Shown in pieces: positions 52,347-61,200 of a stretch of 64,000 nucleotides of DNA (its first letter is position 1; every line of letters starts with the position of its first letter). The DNA is from Polyangia bacterium (GTDB lineage: Bacteria; Myxococcota_A; Polyangia; Fen-1088). Both the position numbers and the translations under genes were made by a program. The DNA lies in NCBI GenBank assembly GCA_036268875.1, contig DATATI010000087.1:1-64000 (forward strand), written 5' to 3'. A model generated the notes under the pieces. It was not told the origin of the DNA. It was given only the letters and a program-made list of their open reading frames with translations, and did no database searches.

Positions 52347-53477
52347 ATGATGGCTGAGAAAAGTTCACGCAACGTTCTTTTATCCCTTCGGCAGCAGAGC
52401 AAAATCCAGACAGTGCGTTGGGCCGTTGCCGCCGTGTTCGTTGCGGCGGCAGTGGCGACTTATCCGACGGTGGCCCGCCGCCTGGTCGCCGGAGATCTGA
52501 GTGCGCGTCTATCCGGAATCGAGCATCACCTCGGCCGCACCTGTGATGTCGCTGTCGGCGACGAAGCGACCAGTGCTTTGTCGATACGGACCCGGCGGCT
52601 CGGAGCCTTGCTCTCAAGCTGGCAGACAATAGGCGGCTGCGGCGCCGGCGGTTCGGGTTCGGGCGCGGCGATCAAATGGATTGGTCGCAATGTGCACGGT
52701 GGTCTCTTCAACGTCACAGAGACGACCGGCTATTTGCATCTGAATCCCAGTCCGCAGGATTACGACGCCGGCGGTTACAACCTGTCGAGCACCACGCAGA
52801 TAAGCCACGACCTCAACGAGAAGTGGAACGTCGGCGCGATCATTCCTCTCACGTACAAGGTCTACAACGATTACCGGCGCGTCGGCATGAATCCTCGCAG
52901 AGACGTCACGAACGGCGGTCTCGGCGACGCCAGCCTGCTGATACTGCGCAAGCTCGGCGAGATCAACGACACCATCGTCACGTTGACGGTCGGCTTGCCG
53001 ACCGGCGCGTACAAGGCCGAGGTTCCAGGTGACGGCACGACGATCAGTCAGGAGAAACAACTCGGTTTTGGAAGGCCGAACGCCACTCTCACTCTGGATC
53101 ATGTCTTCGATGAGATCTGGGGGTTGATCGTGACGGGCGGGACCGCCAGCTATCGCGGTGGTCGCAACTCGCTGGAGAGTTATCGCGCGCCCAACGCCAG
53201 CGCTTATGCCTATGCCGGATATTTTTTGGGTCCGTTCGTTCCGTCGCTTGGGCTGACGCTGACGGGCTTTGCGTCCCACGACCAGGACGTCAACTCGGAT
53301 CAGGACACGCCCCTCGTCACGCTCTCACCGACGGCGGCGGTGGAATGGTCCAGCGACTACCTCGCCATCCTTCTGGGTGGTTCGGTGCCGCTGGGCACGA
53401 AATATATCAAGCCCGGCGAAGGGGTGAAGACGCTGCCCTGGCAAGTCTCTCTCGGCCTATCGATCTCGCCGTTCTAA
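52347..53477 (+). CDS. Predicted outer-membrane beta-barrel protein
   Basis: A 376-residue exported protein. A basic N-terminus and hydrophobic stretch (TVRWAVAAVFVAAAVATYPT) act as signal or anchor. After a Cys-containing linker (GCGAGGSGSGAA) the mature part is strand-rich with alternating residues: GYNLSSTTQISHDLNEKWNV, IIPLTYKVYNDYRRVGMNPR, TLTVGLPTGAYKAEVPGDG, ATLTLDHVFDEIWGLIVTGG, TPLVTLSPTAAVEWSSDYLA and an aromatic C-terminal Phe (LGLSISPF), typical of barrel proteins. It resembles transporter-type porins of unknown substrate. Start at the first of two Met codons. Its end overlaps the convergent TPR gene by 21 bases. Confidence 0.65.
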   Translation: MMAEKSSRNVLLSLRQQSKIQTVRWAVAAVFVAAAVATYPTVARRLVAGDLSARLSGIEHHLGRTCDVAVGDEATSALSIRTRRLGALLSSWQTIGGCGAGGSGSGAAIKWIGRNVHGGLFNVTETTGYLHLNPSPQDYDAGGYNLSSTTQISHDLNEKWNVGAIIPLTYKVYNDYRRVGMNPRRDVTNGGLGDASLLILRKLGEINDTIVTLTVGLPTGAYKAEVPGDGTTISQEKQLGFGRPNATLTLDHVFDEIWGLIVTGGTASYRGGRNSLESYRAPNASAYAYAGYFLGPFVPSLGLTLTGFASHDQDVNSDQDTPLVTLSPTAAVEWSSDYLAILLGGSVPLGTKYIKPGEGVKTLPWQVSLGLSISPF

Positions 53478-55457
53478 CTGTTCCAGCATTCTGGTGGCGT
53501 CGGCGTCTGTGGGATCGACGGCCAGGGCGCGTTTGAGAAACGCGATGGTTTCTTTGACGTCGCCTCGCTGCAAGGCCAGCGCCGCTAGCAGATCCAGCGC
53601 CTGAACGTCATCCGGATCGGTGCGCAGCAGCTTTTCAGCGATCGCTTGCGCGCCGGGGGCGTCGTCCAGGCCCAGACGGCTGTGGGCGCGGATGAGGTCG
53701 GCGTCAGCGGAATCCAGCCCCGCCACGGCGCGATCGGCCTCGGCGAAAATGCCCACGCTCAACTCCAAGATCGCCAGCTGCAGCCGCGCCGCCTGGTGCA
53801 GCCGCGGCTGCTGGCCGAAGCGAAGGGCCAGCTCGCTCAGAATGCTGTCCGTGGTCTCCGGCTGCGCCAGATCCACGGCCGGCGTCGCGGCCGATGACGT
53901 GCGGGCGAACAGCGTCTCGGTCCCGTCGGTGTAGATCAGGGTCCAGGTCTCGCTGGCATAAAGATGCGCGATGAGGCCGCGGTAGCGATCGGGGTACGCC
54001 GTCGGCAGCGCGACATAGTCAAAGTGAAAACGCTGCTCCCAGGCGTCGAAGCTGTCCGGATCGTCGGCCAGGGCCAGGTATTCGGTGAATTCGTCGGCGG
54101 TGCGCAAGACCAGGCGAGTGTCCATGTACGGCCGAAAACGCGGGTAAAGACGCCAGATCAAATAGCCGCCGTAGTTGTCGGCGGCGAAGATGGTGCCGGG
54201 GCCAGCCTGCCGATCAAGAATGCCCACGCTTTGCACCGGCGCGCGCCAGGGCGCCGCCTCGCGAATGGTCGGCTCGCGGATGGCGGCGATCACGGCGACA
54301 GTGGAAAGACCGACCGGCAACGCCGCCGCGCCGGCCAACACCCAGCGCTGGCCACGTCGCCGCCGGCCGAGACCAACCCGAACCGATTTAAAAGCCGGGG
54401 CGAAATTGAAAACCGCGATGGGCACGCCCAGCCAATACAAAAGCAGGATATTTCGGTTGGCCAGGATGGCCAGCACCACCAGCGCTGCACCGAGCAGGCA
54501 GTGACTGGCCACCAACCGCCGCCGAGCGGCGACGAAACTACCGGCGAAAAACGTCAGAAACCAACGCAAGTGCCAGAACGATTCCCGCGCCGCCAGCGAC
54601 AACGACCAGGGCGGCACGTTCTCGGCGATGTTGGCCGAGTAGACGTTGCCGCCTCCCGGAATCAGCCGCAGCAGAAGCTGCCACGCCAGCAACGGGCCGC
54701 GTAGGCCGTACGGCGTGAGCAAACAGGCGAGCGAGCACAGCGCCAGGCATGCCGCCAGCCAGCGCACGCGTGTGGCGCTGGTGGGGGCGTCGGCACGGTC
54801 GGCTTCATTGGCGGCGATCGCTGGCCAGCGCCGCCCGACCACCACCGCCACGCTGGCGCCCGCCGCATAAGCCGCCACCAGCGCCGGTCCCAGGGCAAAC
54901 AAGCCTTGCAGGTTGGCCCACAGGATTTGCAAGAGCGGCAGCCACAACAACGCGCGCGGCGGACCACCGCGCCGAAACGCCTCCAGCCGACGAAAAAAGA
55001 TCGCCACCAGCAGCAACGTCGGGATCACCGGCCGCACCAGCAACAGCGGGCGGGCGACGAAAAGCGCCGCCACCAGCGCCACCGAAAAAAGCGGCTCCGC
55101 CGGTCGCGCTGCTGGCGAATCGACGATTGCCGCGCGCAGGACCCAGGCGCCGGCCGCCACCAGTACGCCCTTCGCCAACACCAACGCCGCCAAGCCGCCG
55201 GCGGCGAAAACAGCGTAAGCCAGTAGCTGAAACAACCAGTGAACGTCGACCCACGGCCGCCCGGCGGCTCCCGACGAAAAGGGATCCGTCCACAAAAGAC
55301 CGTGCGTGCGCACCATTTCGCGTCCGGCGGCCAGGTGCCACCAGATATCACCGTCGGCGGACGGCGCCCACGCCACCACGAACGTGGCGGCGACTAACCA
55401 GGCCGCCAGCGCCGTCGACGCCCGACCGTTGCTCACGAGCGACCGCAGGCAGACCAC
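53457..55457 (-). CDS. Polytopic membrane protein with TPR tail
   Basis: A 666-residue inner-membrane protein with ten or so hydrophobic segments between about residues 15 and 400. The N-terminus (DGDIWWHLAAGREMVRTHGL, WVDVHWLFQLLAYAVFAAGG) resembles PMT/Wzy-like glycosyltransferase membrane proteins, but no catalytic motif of a known family is identified. A soluble part follows (GPGTIFAADNYGGYLIWRLY, YPRFRPYMDTRLVLRTADEF), then TPR-like repeats near the end (DDPDSFDAWEQRFHFDYVAL region and TDPDDVQALDLLAALALQRG). The start is a GTG at 55457; GTG 55436 is also possible. A secreted small protein gene lies 31 bases upstream, so they may be cotranscribed. Confidence 0.7.
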   Translation of the reverse strand: MVCLRSLVSNGRASTALAAWLVAATFVVAWAPSADGDIWWHLAAGREMVRTHGLLWTDPFSSGAAGRPWVDVHWLFQLLAYAVFAAGGLAALVLAKGVLVAAGAWVLRAAIVDSPAARPAEPLFSVALVAALFVARPLLLVRPVIPTLLLVAIFFRRLEAFRRGGPPRALLWLPLLQILWANLQGLFALGPALVAAYAAGASVAVVVGRRWPAIAANEADRADAPTSATRVRWLAACLALCSLACLLTPYGLRGPLLAWQLLLRLIPGGGNVYSANIAENVPPWSLSLAARESFWHLRWFLTFFAGSFVAARRRLVASHCLLGAALVVLAILANRNILLLYWLGVPIAVFNFAPAFKSVRVGLGRRRRGQRWVLAGAAALPVGLSTVAVIAAIREPTIREAAPWRAPVQSVGILDRQAGPGTIFAADNYGGYLIWRLYPRFRPYMDTRLVLRTADEFTEYLALADDPDSFDAWEQRFHFDYVALPTAYPDRYRGLIAHLYASETWTLIYTDGTETLFARTSSAATPAVDLAQPETTDSILSELALRFGQQPRLHQAARLQLAILELSVGIFAEADRAVAGLDSADADLIRAHSRLGLDDAPGAQAIAEKLLRTDPDDVQALDLLAALALQRGDVKETIAFLKRALAVDPTDADATRMLEQLERRDR

Positions 55458-55488
55458 CGCAGGTGCGTCGCGGCCACCGACGCCGGCA

Positions 55489-55938
55489 TCAGGCGGGATT
55501 GGCCTCGAGGCACCAATAGCGCACGCTCTTGCGGTCGGTGGCGGCGTATTCGTCGATGAGGGCGCCTTTCCAGACCTTCTTCAGGTCGGCGGTCAGCTTC
55601 AGCTTGTGCGTGTCGCCCTGGTTGAAGCTGCGCAGCTTGCCGCTGGTGTGCTTTTCTTTGATCTTGCTGCGGGGCTGGCGCGGCTTGTAGTGCGCGACCA
55701 GGATGGTTTGCTTGTCCAGCGGGCCACCGATGACCTCGTACTTCATGACGAAGGCATAGTCGTACAGATCGTCGGGCGGGAACTTGGTGGGGATCTCGAC
55801 CAGCTTGGCGGTGACCACCAGCGGATCGGCAAGCGTTTCGGCGCGGGCGGGGGCCGCCGCGACAAGAACCGCCAACACGGTCGCAATGGTCAAACCACTG
55901 CTCAGGGATAGACGGCGCCAGGCAGACGAATGATGCAT
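55489..55938 (-). CDS. Small secreted hypothetical protein, 149 aa
   Basis: Unrecognised exported protein. A Sec signal peptide (LSLSSGLTIATVLAVLVAAA then PARAE) is followed by a beta-rich domain: DPLVVTAKLVEIPTKFPP, YDYAFVMKYEVIGGPLDKQ and TILVAHYKPRQPRSKIKEKH, then LKLTADLKKVWKGALIDEYA and a Cys-containing end. The ATG at 55938 is preferred to an in-frame extension to 55998 that lacks a signal-like start; GGAAAGGAACC lies upstream. It is immediately upstream of the polytopic TPR gene. Confidence 0.7.
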   Translation of the reverse strand: MHHSSAWRRLSLSSGLTIATVLAVLVAAAPARAETLADPLVVTAKLVEIPTKFPPDDLYDYAFVMKYEVIGGPLDKQTILVAHYKPRQPRSKIKEKHTSGKLRSFNQGDTHKLKLTADLKKVWKGALIDEYAATDRKSVRYWCLEANPA

Positions 55939-56122
55939 TCTGCGGTTCCTTTCCTTTGCTTCGGGGCGGCGGTCAATCGCCCGGGCGGCGACGCGCACGC
56001 GGGTTTGACCCTACGCGAGGGGCCCGCACCCTGGCAAGCGCCAGCGACCAGGCGGTCGGCCCGCGGGCATGGCGGCGATTGCCTTCTATTGACGGGGCGT
56101 GGCCCCCGAGAATTCACGGGTC

Positions 56123-56140
56123 TGTCACCGATTCGTCACG
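56123..56140 (+). promoter_or_regulatory. Pho-box-like direct repeat
   Basis: CTGTCAC (56123-56129) and TCGTCAC (56134-56140) are 11 bases apart, centre to centre, matching the spacing of PhoB-type boxes (two CTGTCAT-like heptamers separated by four bases). It lies 25 bases before the ATG of the PhoB-like response regulator at 56166. The second heptamer differs from consensus. Confidence 0.5.
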
Positions 56141-56165
56141 AGAAGCTCGTAACGTGACCGCACCG

Positions 56166-56918
56166 ATGACGGAAACAGTCTCTACCGGTCGCCGCGTTTT
56201 GGTCGTCGAAGACGAACCGGATCTGCGCGAGCTGCTCAGTTTCAACCTGCAGAGCAACGGATACAGCGTGGAGACGGCCGAGTCCGGGGCGGTGGCCATC
56301 GCTCGTCTGGACGCTTTTCTGCCCGATGTCGTGCTGCTGGATTTGATGCTGCCGGATATGTCCGGCACGGAGATCTGCCGGCGCATTCGCAGCGCGGCGG
56401 ACGGCCGCCAGCCGGTGGTGATCATGCTGACCGCCAAGGGCGAAGAGATCGATCGCGTGGTGGGGTTCGAGCTGGGCGCCAATGACTATGTCGTCAAGCC
56501 GTTCAGCATGCGCGAGCTGGTGCTGCGGGTGAACGCTTTTGTCCGCCGTCGGCGTCTCGGTCCAGAGCCGGAGGTCGACGGCAAGACGCGCGGCAAGCGG
56601 CGCGCGGTGGCCATCGGGCCGCTGACCGTCGACACCGACGCCCATCGCGTGTTCGTGGGCGGCCAGGAGGTTCATGTCAGCGCGCTGGAGATGCGCTTTT
56701 TGTCGTACCTGGTCGATCACCGCGGGCGCGTGCGGTCCCGCGACGATCTGCTGGAAGACGTCTGGGGCTATAGCCCGGGCGCGACCACCCGTACCGTCGA
56801 CACGCACGTCAAGCGGTTGCGCGATAAGCTGGGCGCCGCCGGAGCCTTGATCGAAACCGTGCGCGGGGCCGGCTACCGCTTGTCCGACGCCGAGGAGCCG
56901 CGACCGCTGGAAGAGTAG
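56166..56918 (+). CDS. OmpR/PhoB-family response regulator 1
   Basis: A 250-residue two-component regulator. The receiver (about residues 9-128) reads RRVLVVEDEPDLRELLSFNL, LPDVVLLDLMLPDMSGTEIC with phospho-acceptor Asp, VIMLTAKGEEIDRVVGFELG and NDYVVKPFSMRELVLRVNAF with the conserved Lys. After a basic linker comes a winged-helix DNA-binding domain (about 150-240): VGGQEVHVSALEMRFLSYLV, LLEDVWGYSPGATTRTVDTH and VKRLRDKLGAAGALIETVRG. No histidine kinase gene is nearby, so it is an orphan or is served from elsewhere. The ATG at 56166 is used; GTG 56154 is in frame. Upstream is a Pho-box-like repeat. Confidence 0.95.
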   Translation: MTETVSTGRRVLVVEDEPDLRELLSFNLQSNGYSVETAESGAVAIARLDAFLPDVVLLDLMLPDMSGTEICRRIRSAADGRQPVVIMLTAKGEEIDRVVGFELGANDYVVKPFSMRELVLRVNAFVRRRRLGPEPEVDGKTRGKRRAVAIGPLTVDTDAHRVFVGGQEVHVSALEMRFLSYLVDHRGRVRSRDDLLEDVWGYSPGATTRTVDTHVKRLRDKLGAAGALIETVRGAGYRLSDAEEPRPLEE

Positions 56919-56960
56919 GGCGGTTCAACGCCCGGCCGAGAGATGCTAGAAAGAACGTCG

Positions 56961-57665
56961 ATGGCGCGCGTCTTGGTGGTGGAGGACGAACAGGACCTTC
57001 AGGACGTCATGGATTACAACCTGCGCGCCGCCGGCCACGACGTGTCAGTGTCGGCGCGGGGCGGGCCGGTGCAGGCGCTGGTGCAGCAGTCGCCGCCCGA
57101 TTTGATCCTGCTGGATCTGATGCTCCCGGACATGTCGGGGCTGGACGTCTGCCGCACGCTGAAAAGCCACCCGCAATGGCGGACCATCCCCATCATCATG
57201 GTCACCGCCCGCGACGCCGAGGTGGACCGTATCGTCGGCTTCGAGCTGGGCGCCGACGACTATGTGGTGAAACCCTTCAGCGTGCGCGAGCTGATGCTGC
57301 GGGTGCAGGCCATCCTGCGCCGCAAGCGCGCCGAGGCTCCGGCGGTCGCCGCCGGCCCTGTCACCTTCGGGCGCCTCAGCCTTGAACGCGACGTGCCGCG
57401 GGTTCTGGTCGACGGCCAGGAGGTCCTGTTGACCGCGCTTGAGCTGAAGCTTCTGTGCACGCTTTACGATCGGCGCGATCGGGTACAGTCGCGGTCAGTG
57501 TTGCTGGACGACGTGTGGGGCGTCAGCGGCGACAACACCACGCGCACCGTCGACACGCACGTCAAACGCCTGCGCGAAAAACTGGCCGCCGCCGGCGACT
57601 ACATCGAAACCGTGCGCGGCATCGGCTATCGCTTCAGCGGCAGTGTACCCGACGAACGTTCCTAG
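56961..57665 (+). CDS. OmpR/PhoB-family response regulator 2
   Basis: A 234-residue paralogue of the preceding gene: the receiver reads ARVLVVEDEQDLQDVMDYNL, PPDLILLDLMLPDMSGLDVC (acceptor Asp) and DDYVVKPFSVRELMLRVQAI; the winged-helix domain reads LTALELKLLCTLYDRRDRVQ, LLDDVWGVSGDNTTRTVDTH and LAAAGDYIETVRGIGYRFSG. It starts 42 bases after the first regulator's stop. The ATG at 56961 (MARVLVVEDE) gives the usual short N-terminus with GAAAGA upstream; ATG 56943 is in frame. The tail overlaps the convergent STAS gene by four bases. No sensor kinase is seen. Confidence 0.94.
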   Translation: MARVLVVEDEQDLQDVMDYNLRAAGHDVSVSARGGPVQALVQQSPPDLILLDLMLPDMSGLDVCRTLKSHPQWRTIPIIMVTARDAEVDRIVGFELGADDYVVKPFSVRELMLRVQAILRRKRAEAPAVAAGPVTFGRLSLERDVPRVLVDGQEVLLTALELKLLCTLYDRRDRVQSRSVLLDDVWGVSGDNTTRTVDTHVKRLREKLAAAGDYIETVRGIGYRFSGSVPDERS

Positions 57666-58165
57666 TCCCGCTTGGGCGGGCGAGCCACGCGGGTGGCCTC
57701 GTCGGAGGTGTCGGAGGGCTTGCCCACCGGCGTGGTGCTGGTGATCTCCGCCGCTGGCTCCGGGGGCGCTGCTTTTGGCGCCGGCGATGCCTTCACCGTC
57801 ACCACGTCTTCGCCCAGCTGAGTCAGCACGTCGAAGCTGCGGCGGTGCCAGTCGCGCACCGCTTTGAAGTGAAACGCGATCTGATAGCGCCGGTTCACCA
57901 TCGACTGCACCGTGGTTATCCAGGTGACGATGGCCATCAAGCACGACGAGTTGATGAACTCGAGACCGCTGACGTCCACGCTGACCGATTTGACGTCCAT
58001 TCGCGACGCCTCGGCGTGCACGTCAATCAGGAATCGGTCCATGATGTCTTTGACGCTGAGATCGGCGGTCCCGGAAAATCGAACCGCAATCTCGGTTCCA
58101 TCGAGCATCGCCTCCGCGTTGAAGGTCGGATGGTGAATAGGTTTTATCTGCAGCGAGGGCATCAC
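57662..58165 (-). CDS. STAS-domain (anti-sigma-factor-antagonist-like) protein
   Basis: A 167-residue cytoplasmic protein. The core (about residues 20-110) reads EAMLDGTEIAVRFSGTADLS, VKDIMDRFLIDVHAEASRM, then VSVDVSGLEFINSSCLMAIV, which matches the SpoIIAA/STAS motif where the Ser (FINSS) is the usual phosphorylation site. The C-terminal 50 residues are Pro/Ala/Lys-rich and disordered. It is on the same strand as, and 110 bases downstream of, the giant kinase/SpoIIE gene. Such STAS proteins are switched by a kinase and a SpoIIE-type phosphatase (family knowledge). Start at the first of two Met codons, 58165. Confidence 0.8.
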   Translation of the reverse strand: MMPSLQIKPIHHPTFNAEAMLDGTEIAVRFSGTADLSVKDIMDRFLIDVHAEASRMDVKSVSVDVSGLEFINSSCLMAIVTWITTVQSMVNRRYQIAFHFKAVRDWHRRSFDVLTQLGEDVVTVKASPAPKAAPPEPAAEITSTTPVGKPSDTSDEATRVARPPKRD

Positions 58166-58275
58166 GATTGGTTAATCGGGAGACAACCAGAGGTCAATCC
58201 TGGCATGACTTTCGGTGCGAAGATAGAGCTACCAAATTTACGGCAGCAACCAGGATGGCCGATGTGTGTCGGGCA

Positions 58276-61200
58276 TTACTGGCCGGGTTGCGCGGAGGCG
58301 CGATAACGAACAATGACGAACGTAATATCGTCGTCCTGGCGGAACATCCAGTTCTTCACCGTCGTCATCAAGTGATCGCGGATGGCTTCCACCGGCTGGT
58401 CGTGGACTTCACCCAGCGCCGCGCACAGGCGATCGATGCCCAGTTGTTTGCGGTCTTGATTGGCGGCCTCGATGACGCCGTCGGTGTACAGCACCAGCAC
58501 GTCGTCCGCGGACAGGCGAAATTGTTCGTCGACCATGCTCCGTGGAATATTGGGAATGGCCGCCATCCAGATGCCGCGCGTGGCGATGAGTTCGCACCGT
58601 TTTTCTTTGGCCCGCCAAACGATGAATTCTTCGTGCGCCCCGGCGTAGGTGAATTGCCCGTTTCGCTCGTATCGTAACAGCGACAGCGTGGCGTGTTCCT
58701 GCTGGCCCAGGCGTTTGCGAACGTTGTCGAACAGCATCTGGTTGAGCACCCGCAAAAGCTCGCGCGGTGAAGCGGCCGGTGCCTCGCGGGTCAACGCCGC
58801 CAGGCCGCTTTGGATCATCAGCATCACCAACCCCGAGCCGAGGCCGTGGCCGGCCACGTCGCCGATGCCCAGCCAGCAGCCGTTTTCAACAGGCACCACG
58901 TCGTAGTAATCGCCGCCTACCTCCGTCGCCGGCAGCATGGTGGCGGAAATTTCCAGGCCCGGCACGTCCAGCACGCGCGGCAGGATCGACGTCTGGATGC
59001 GCCGGGCGATCTCCATCTCCCGCACCAGGCGTTCTTTTTCTTTCAGGCCTTCCTGCGCCTCTTCCAGCTGGCGGATCTTTTCTTCCAGGCCGGAATAAAG
59101 GCGGGCGTTCTCCAGCGAGATGGCGACCTGTGAAGAAAGAATGCGCAGCACCTCGACTCGTTCGCGGGTGAACATGCCAGGAGCCAGGTTGTTTTCCAGG
59201 TAGACGATGCAGCTGACCCGACCCTGGTGCATGGCCGGAAAGCACAGCACCGACCGCGGTTGGGTGCGCTGAACGTATGGATCGGCTTTCAGCTCGGCGC
59301 TCTTGGAGGCGTCTTCGTAAAGAACGCTGGTCTGATTGGCGGCGGCCTTCTGCACCACCACCGCGGAGATGTCCGGGTACGCGCCCAGCGGCCGATCGAT
59401 CGAGATGGCGTCTTCCGCGTCGTCGATGTGGCGGCGGGCCACCACCCGCAGGGTCCCGTCCTCACCGGCGAAAAGGATGACGCCGATCTGGGCGCCAGCG
59501 CTTTCGACCAACGTGCGGGTGACCTTCTTGATCAATCGGTCGAGGACGATCACCTCGCCGATCGATCGGGCGCTCTTCATGATCGCGGCGACGTCCAGGC
59601 CCTCGGCCGATTCGTTGGGCAGGCGCACCGCCTCGAACTTGCGTCCCTCGTTGGTGCCGCTCCGACGGGTGGTCGGGCCCAGCAGGGCGCCGAACTCTTG
59701 ATCCAGCTGGCTGACTTTTTCGGCCGCGCCCCAGCGCGAGTAGGCGTACCGCGCCTGCTTCAGATACGAGCTGGCAATGAACGGGCGCTGGCGGCCGAGG
59801 TGGTATCGTCCGCCGAGCTCGTTGGCCAGCGCCTCGACAAACAGGTTGCGCGCTTCGCGCGCCGCAGCCACTGCGCGTTCGTACAGATCAACCGCGGCGT
59901 CCTGCGCGCCGGCCACCCGTGCGCACTCTGCTTCGACCAGCAGGTGTTTGGCCTCGAAGTTTTCTGGACAGTGGGTCGCCCATTGCGCCAGCAGCTTTCG
60001 TGACGTGCCAAGCTCGTTGCCGCCATCGTCAGCGTCGAGCGGCAGCGGCTGCTCGCCACGAGCCAAGGCGATCAGCGCGTTCAAGGTGTGGTGCTCGGAA
60101 AAGAGCAGCGATCCCAGGGAGTGCGACAAGATCTCCGCCGAGCGCGCCACCATCTCGGCCGCTTCGTCCAGCTTGCCGAACAGATAGAAAAGCTGCGCCT
60201 TGGTCAGGTAATACCAGTGCAGCGGCGTCTTGATGCCCACGCCGCGCATGTTGATCACCGTGGCCTGTTCGTCGAAGTCGTCGCCGTCCAGGCTGGTGGG
60301 CGCAGCGGTGAGGCCGCTCAGCGCCATGCCGGCGCGATCCACGCAGGCCATGAAGTCGATCATCTCGCGGTACTTGGCCTGGCGCAGATAGGCCAGGCTC
60401 TTGGCGGCGTCGGCGCGCACGCGATCCAGCGCCTCGCCTTTGATCCACAGGGTGGCGGTGTGCAGGCACAGGGCAAAGCTCCCCAGCACCACGTTGCCGG
60501 CCTCGCGCAGGTACTGGTGACCGTCAAGCAAGTGCACCAGCGATTCGTCCGCCGCGTGGGTCCAGTGTCCGATGAAGCAGCCGTAAAGCACCCGGCTGAC
60601 CCCTTTCATCTGCACGTTGCCAAGCTCGTCGGACAGCGAGATGGCCAGCTCGCCATAGCGGGCGCCCTCCTCGAACGATCCGAACTCCCAGCCCAGGATC
60701 ATCCCGTAAACGGAATATCCGCGCACCGATTCGGAGGCGTGGCCGTACTGCAAGGTCAGCTCGATGACCAGGCAGTGCATCAGCGCGTAAAGGCCCTGAT
60801 CGGTGAAGTACGCTGGCGGCCCCAGACGGTTGAAGACGCGCATGATGGTCAGCTTTTCGCGATCCGCCATGCGCGGCAGGCGCAGCAGCTGCTCGGTGCT
60901 GAGATCGCCCAGGCGTTGCCGGGTCTCGATGATCGCCTCGGTCACCACCGCTGGCGGCGGCTTGGCGGAAAGCTCGATGTCGAACAAGGCGAGGGCTTCG
61001 ATGCCCAGGCGGATCGCTTCGGCGGGGCGTCCCCGGTTGGTGCGCATCGGGATCTTGATGTCGTAGACCGCCGCCCGCTCGACGTTGCTGCGCAGGTGGA
61101 TCGACGCTTCGTCCAGCAGCTGCTCGGCGACGTCGAAGTTGCCCGAGAGATATTCGCAGTCGGCGCATTCCAGAAAAAGCTGGCTGGTCTCCGCGTACTG

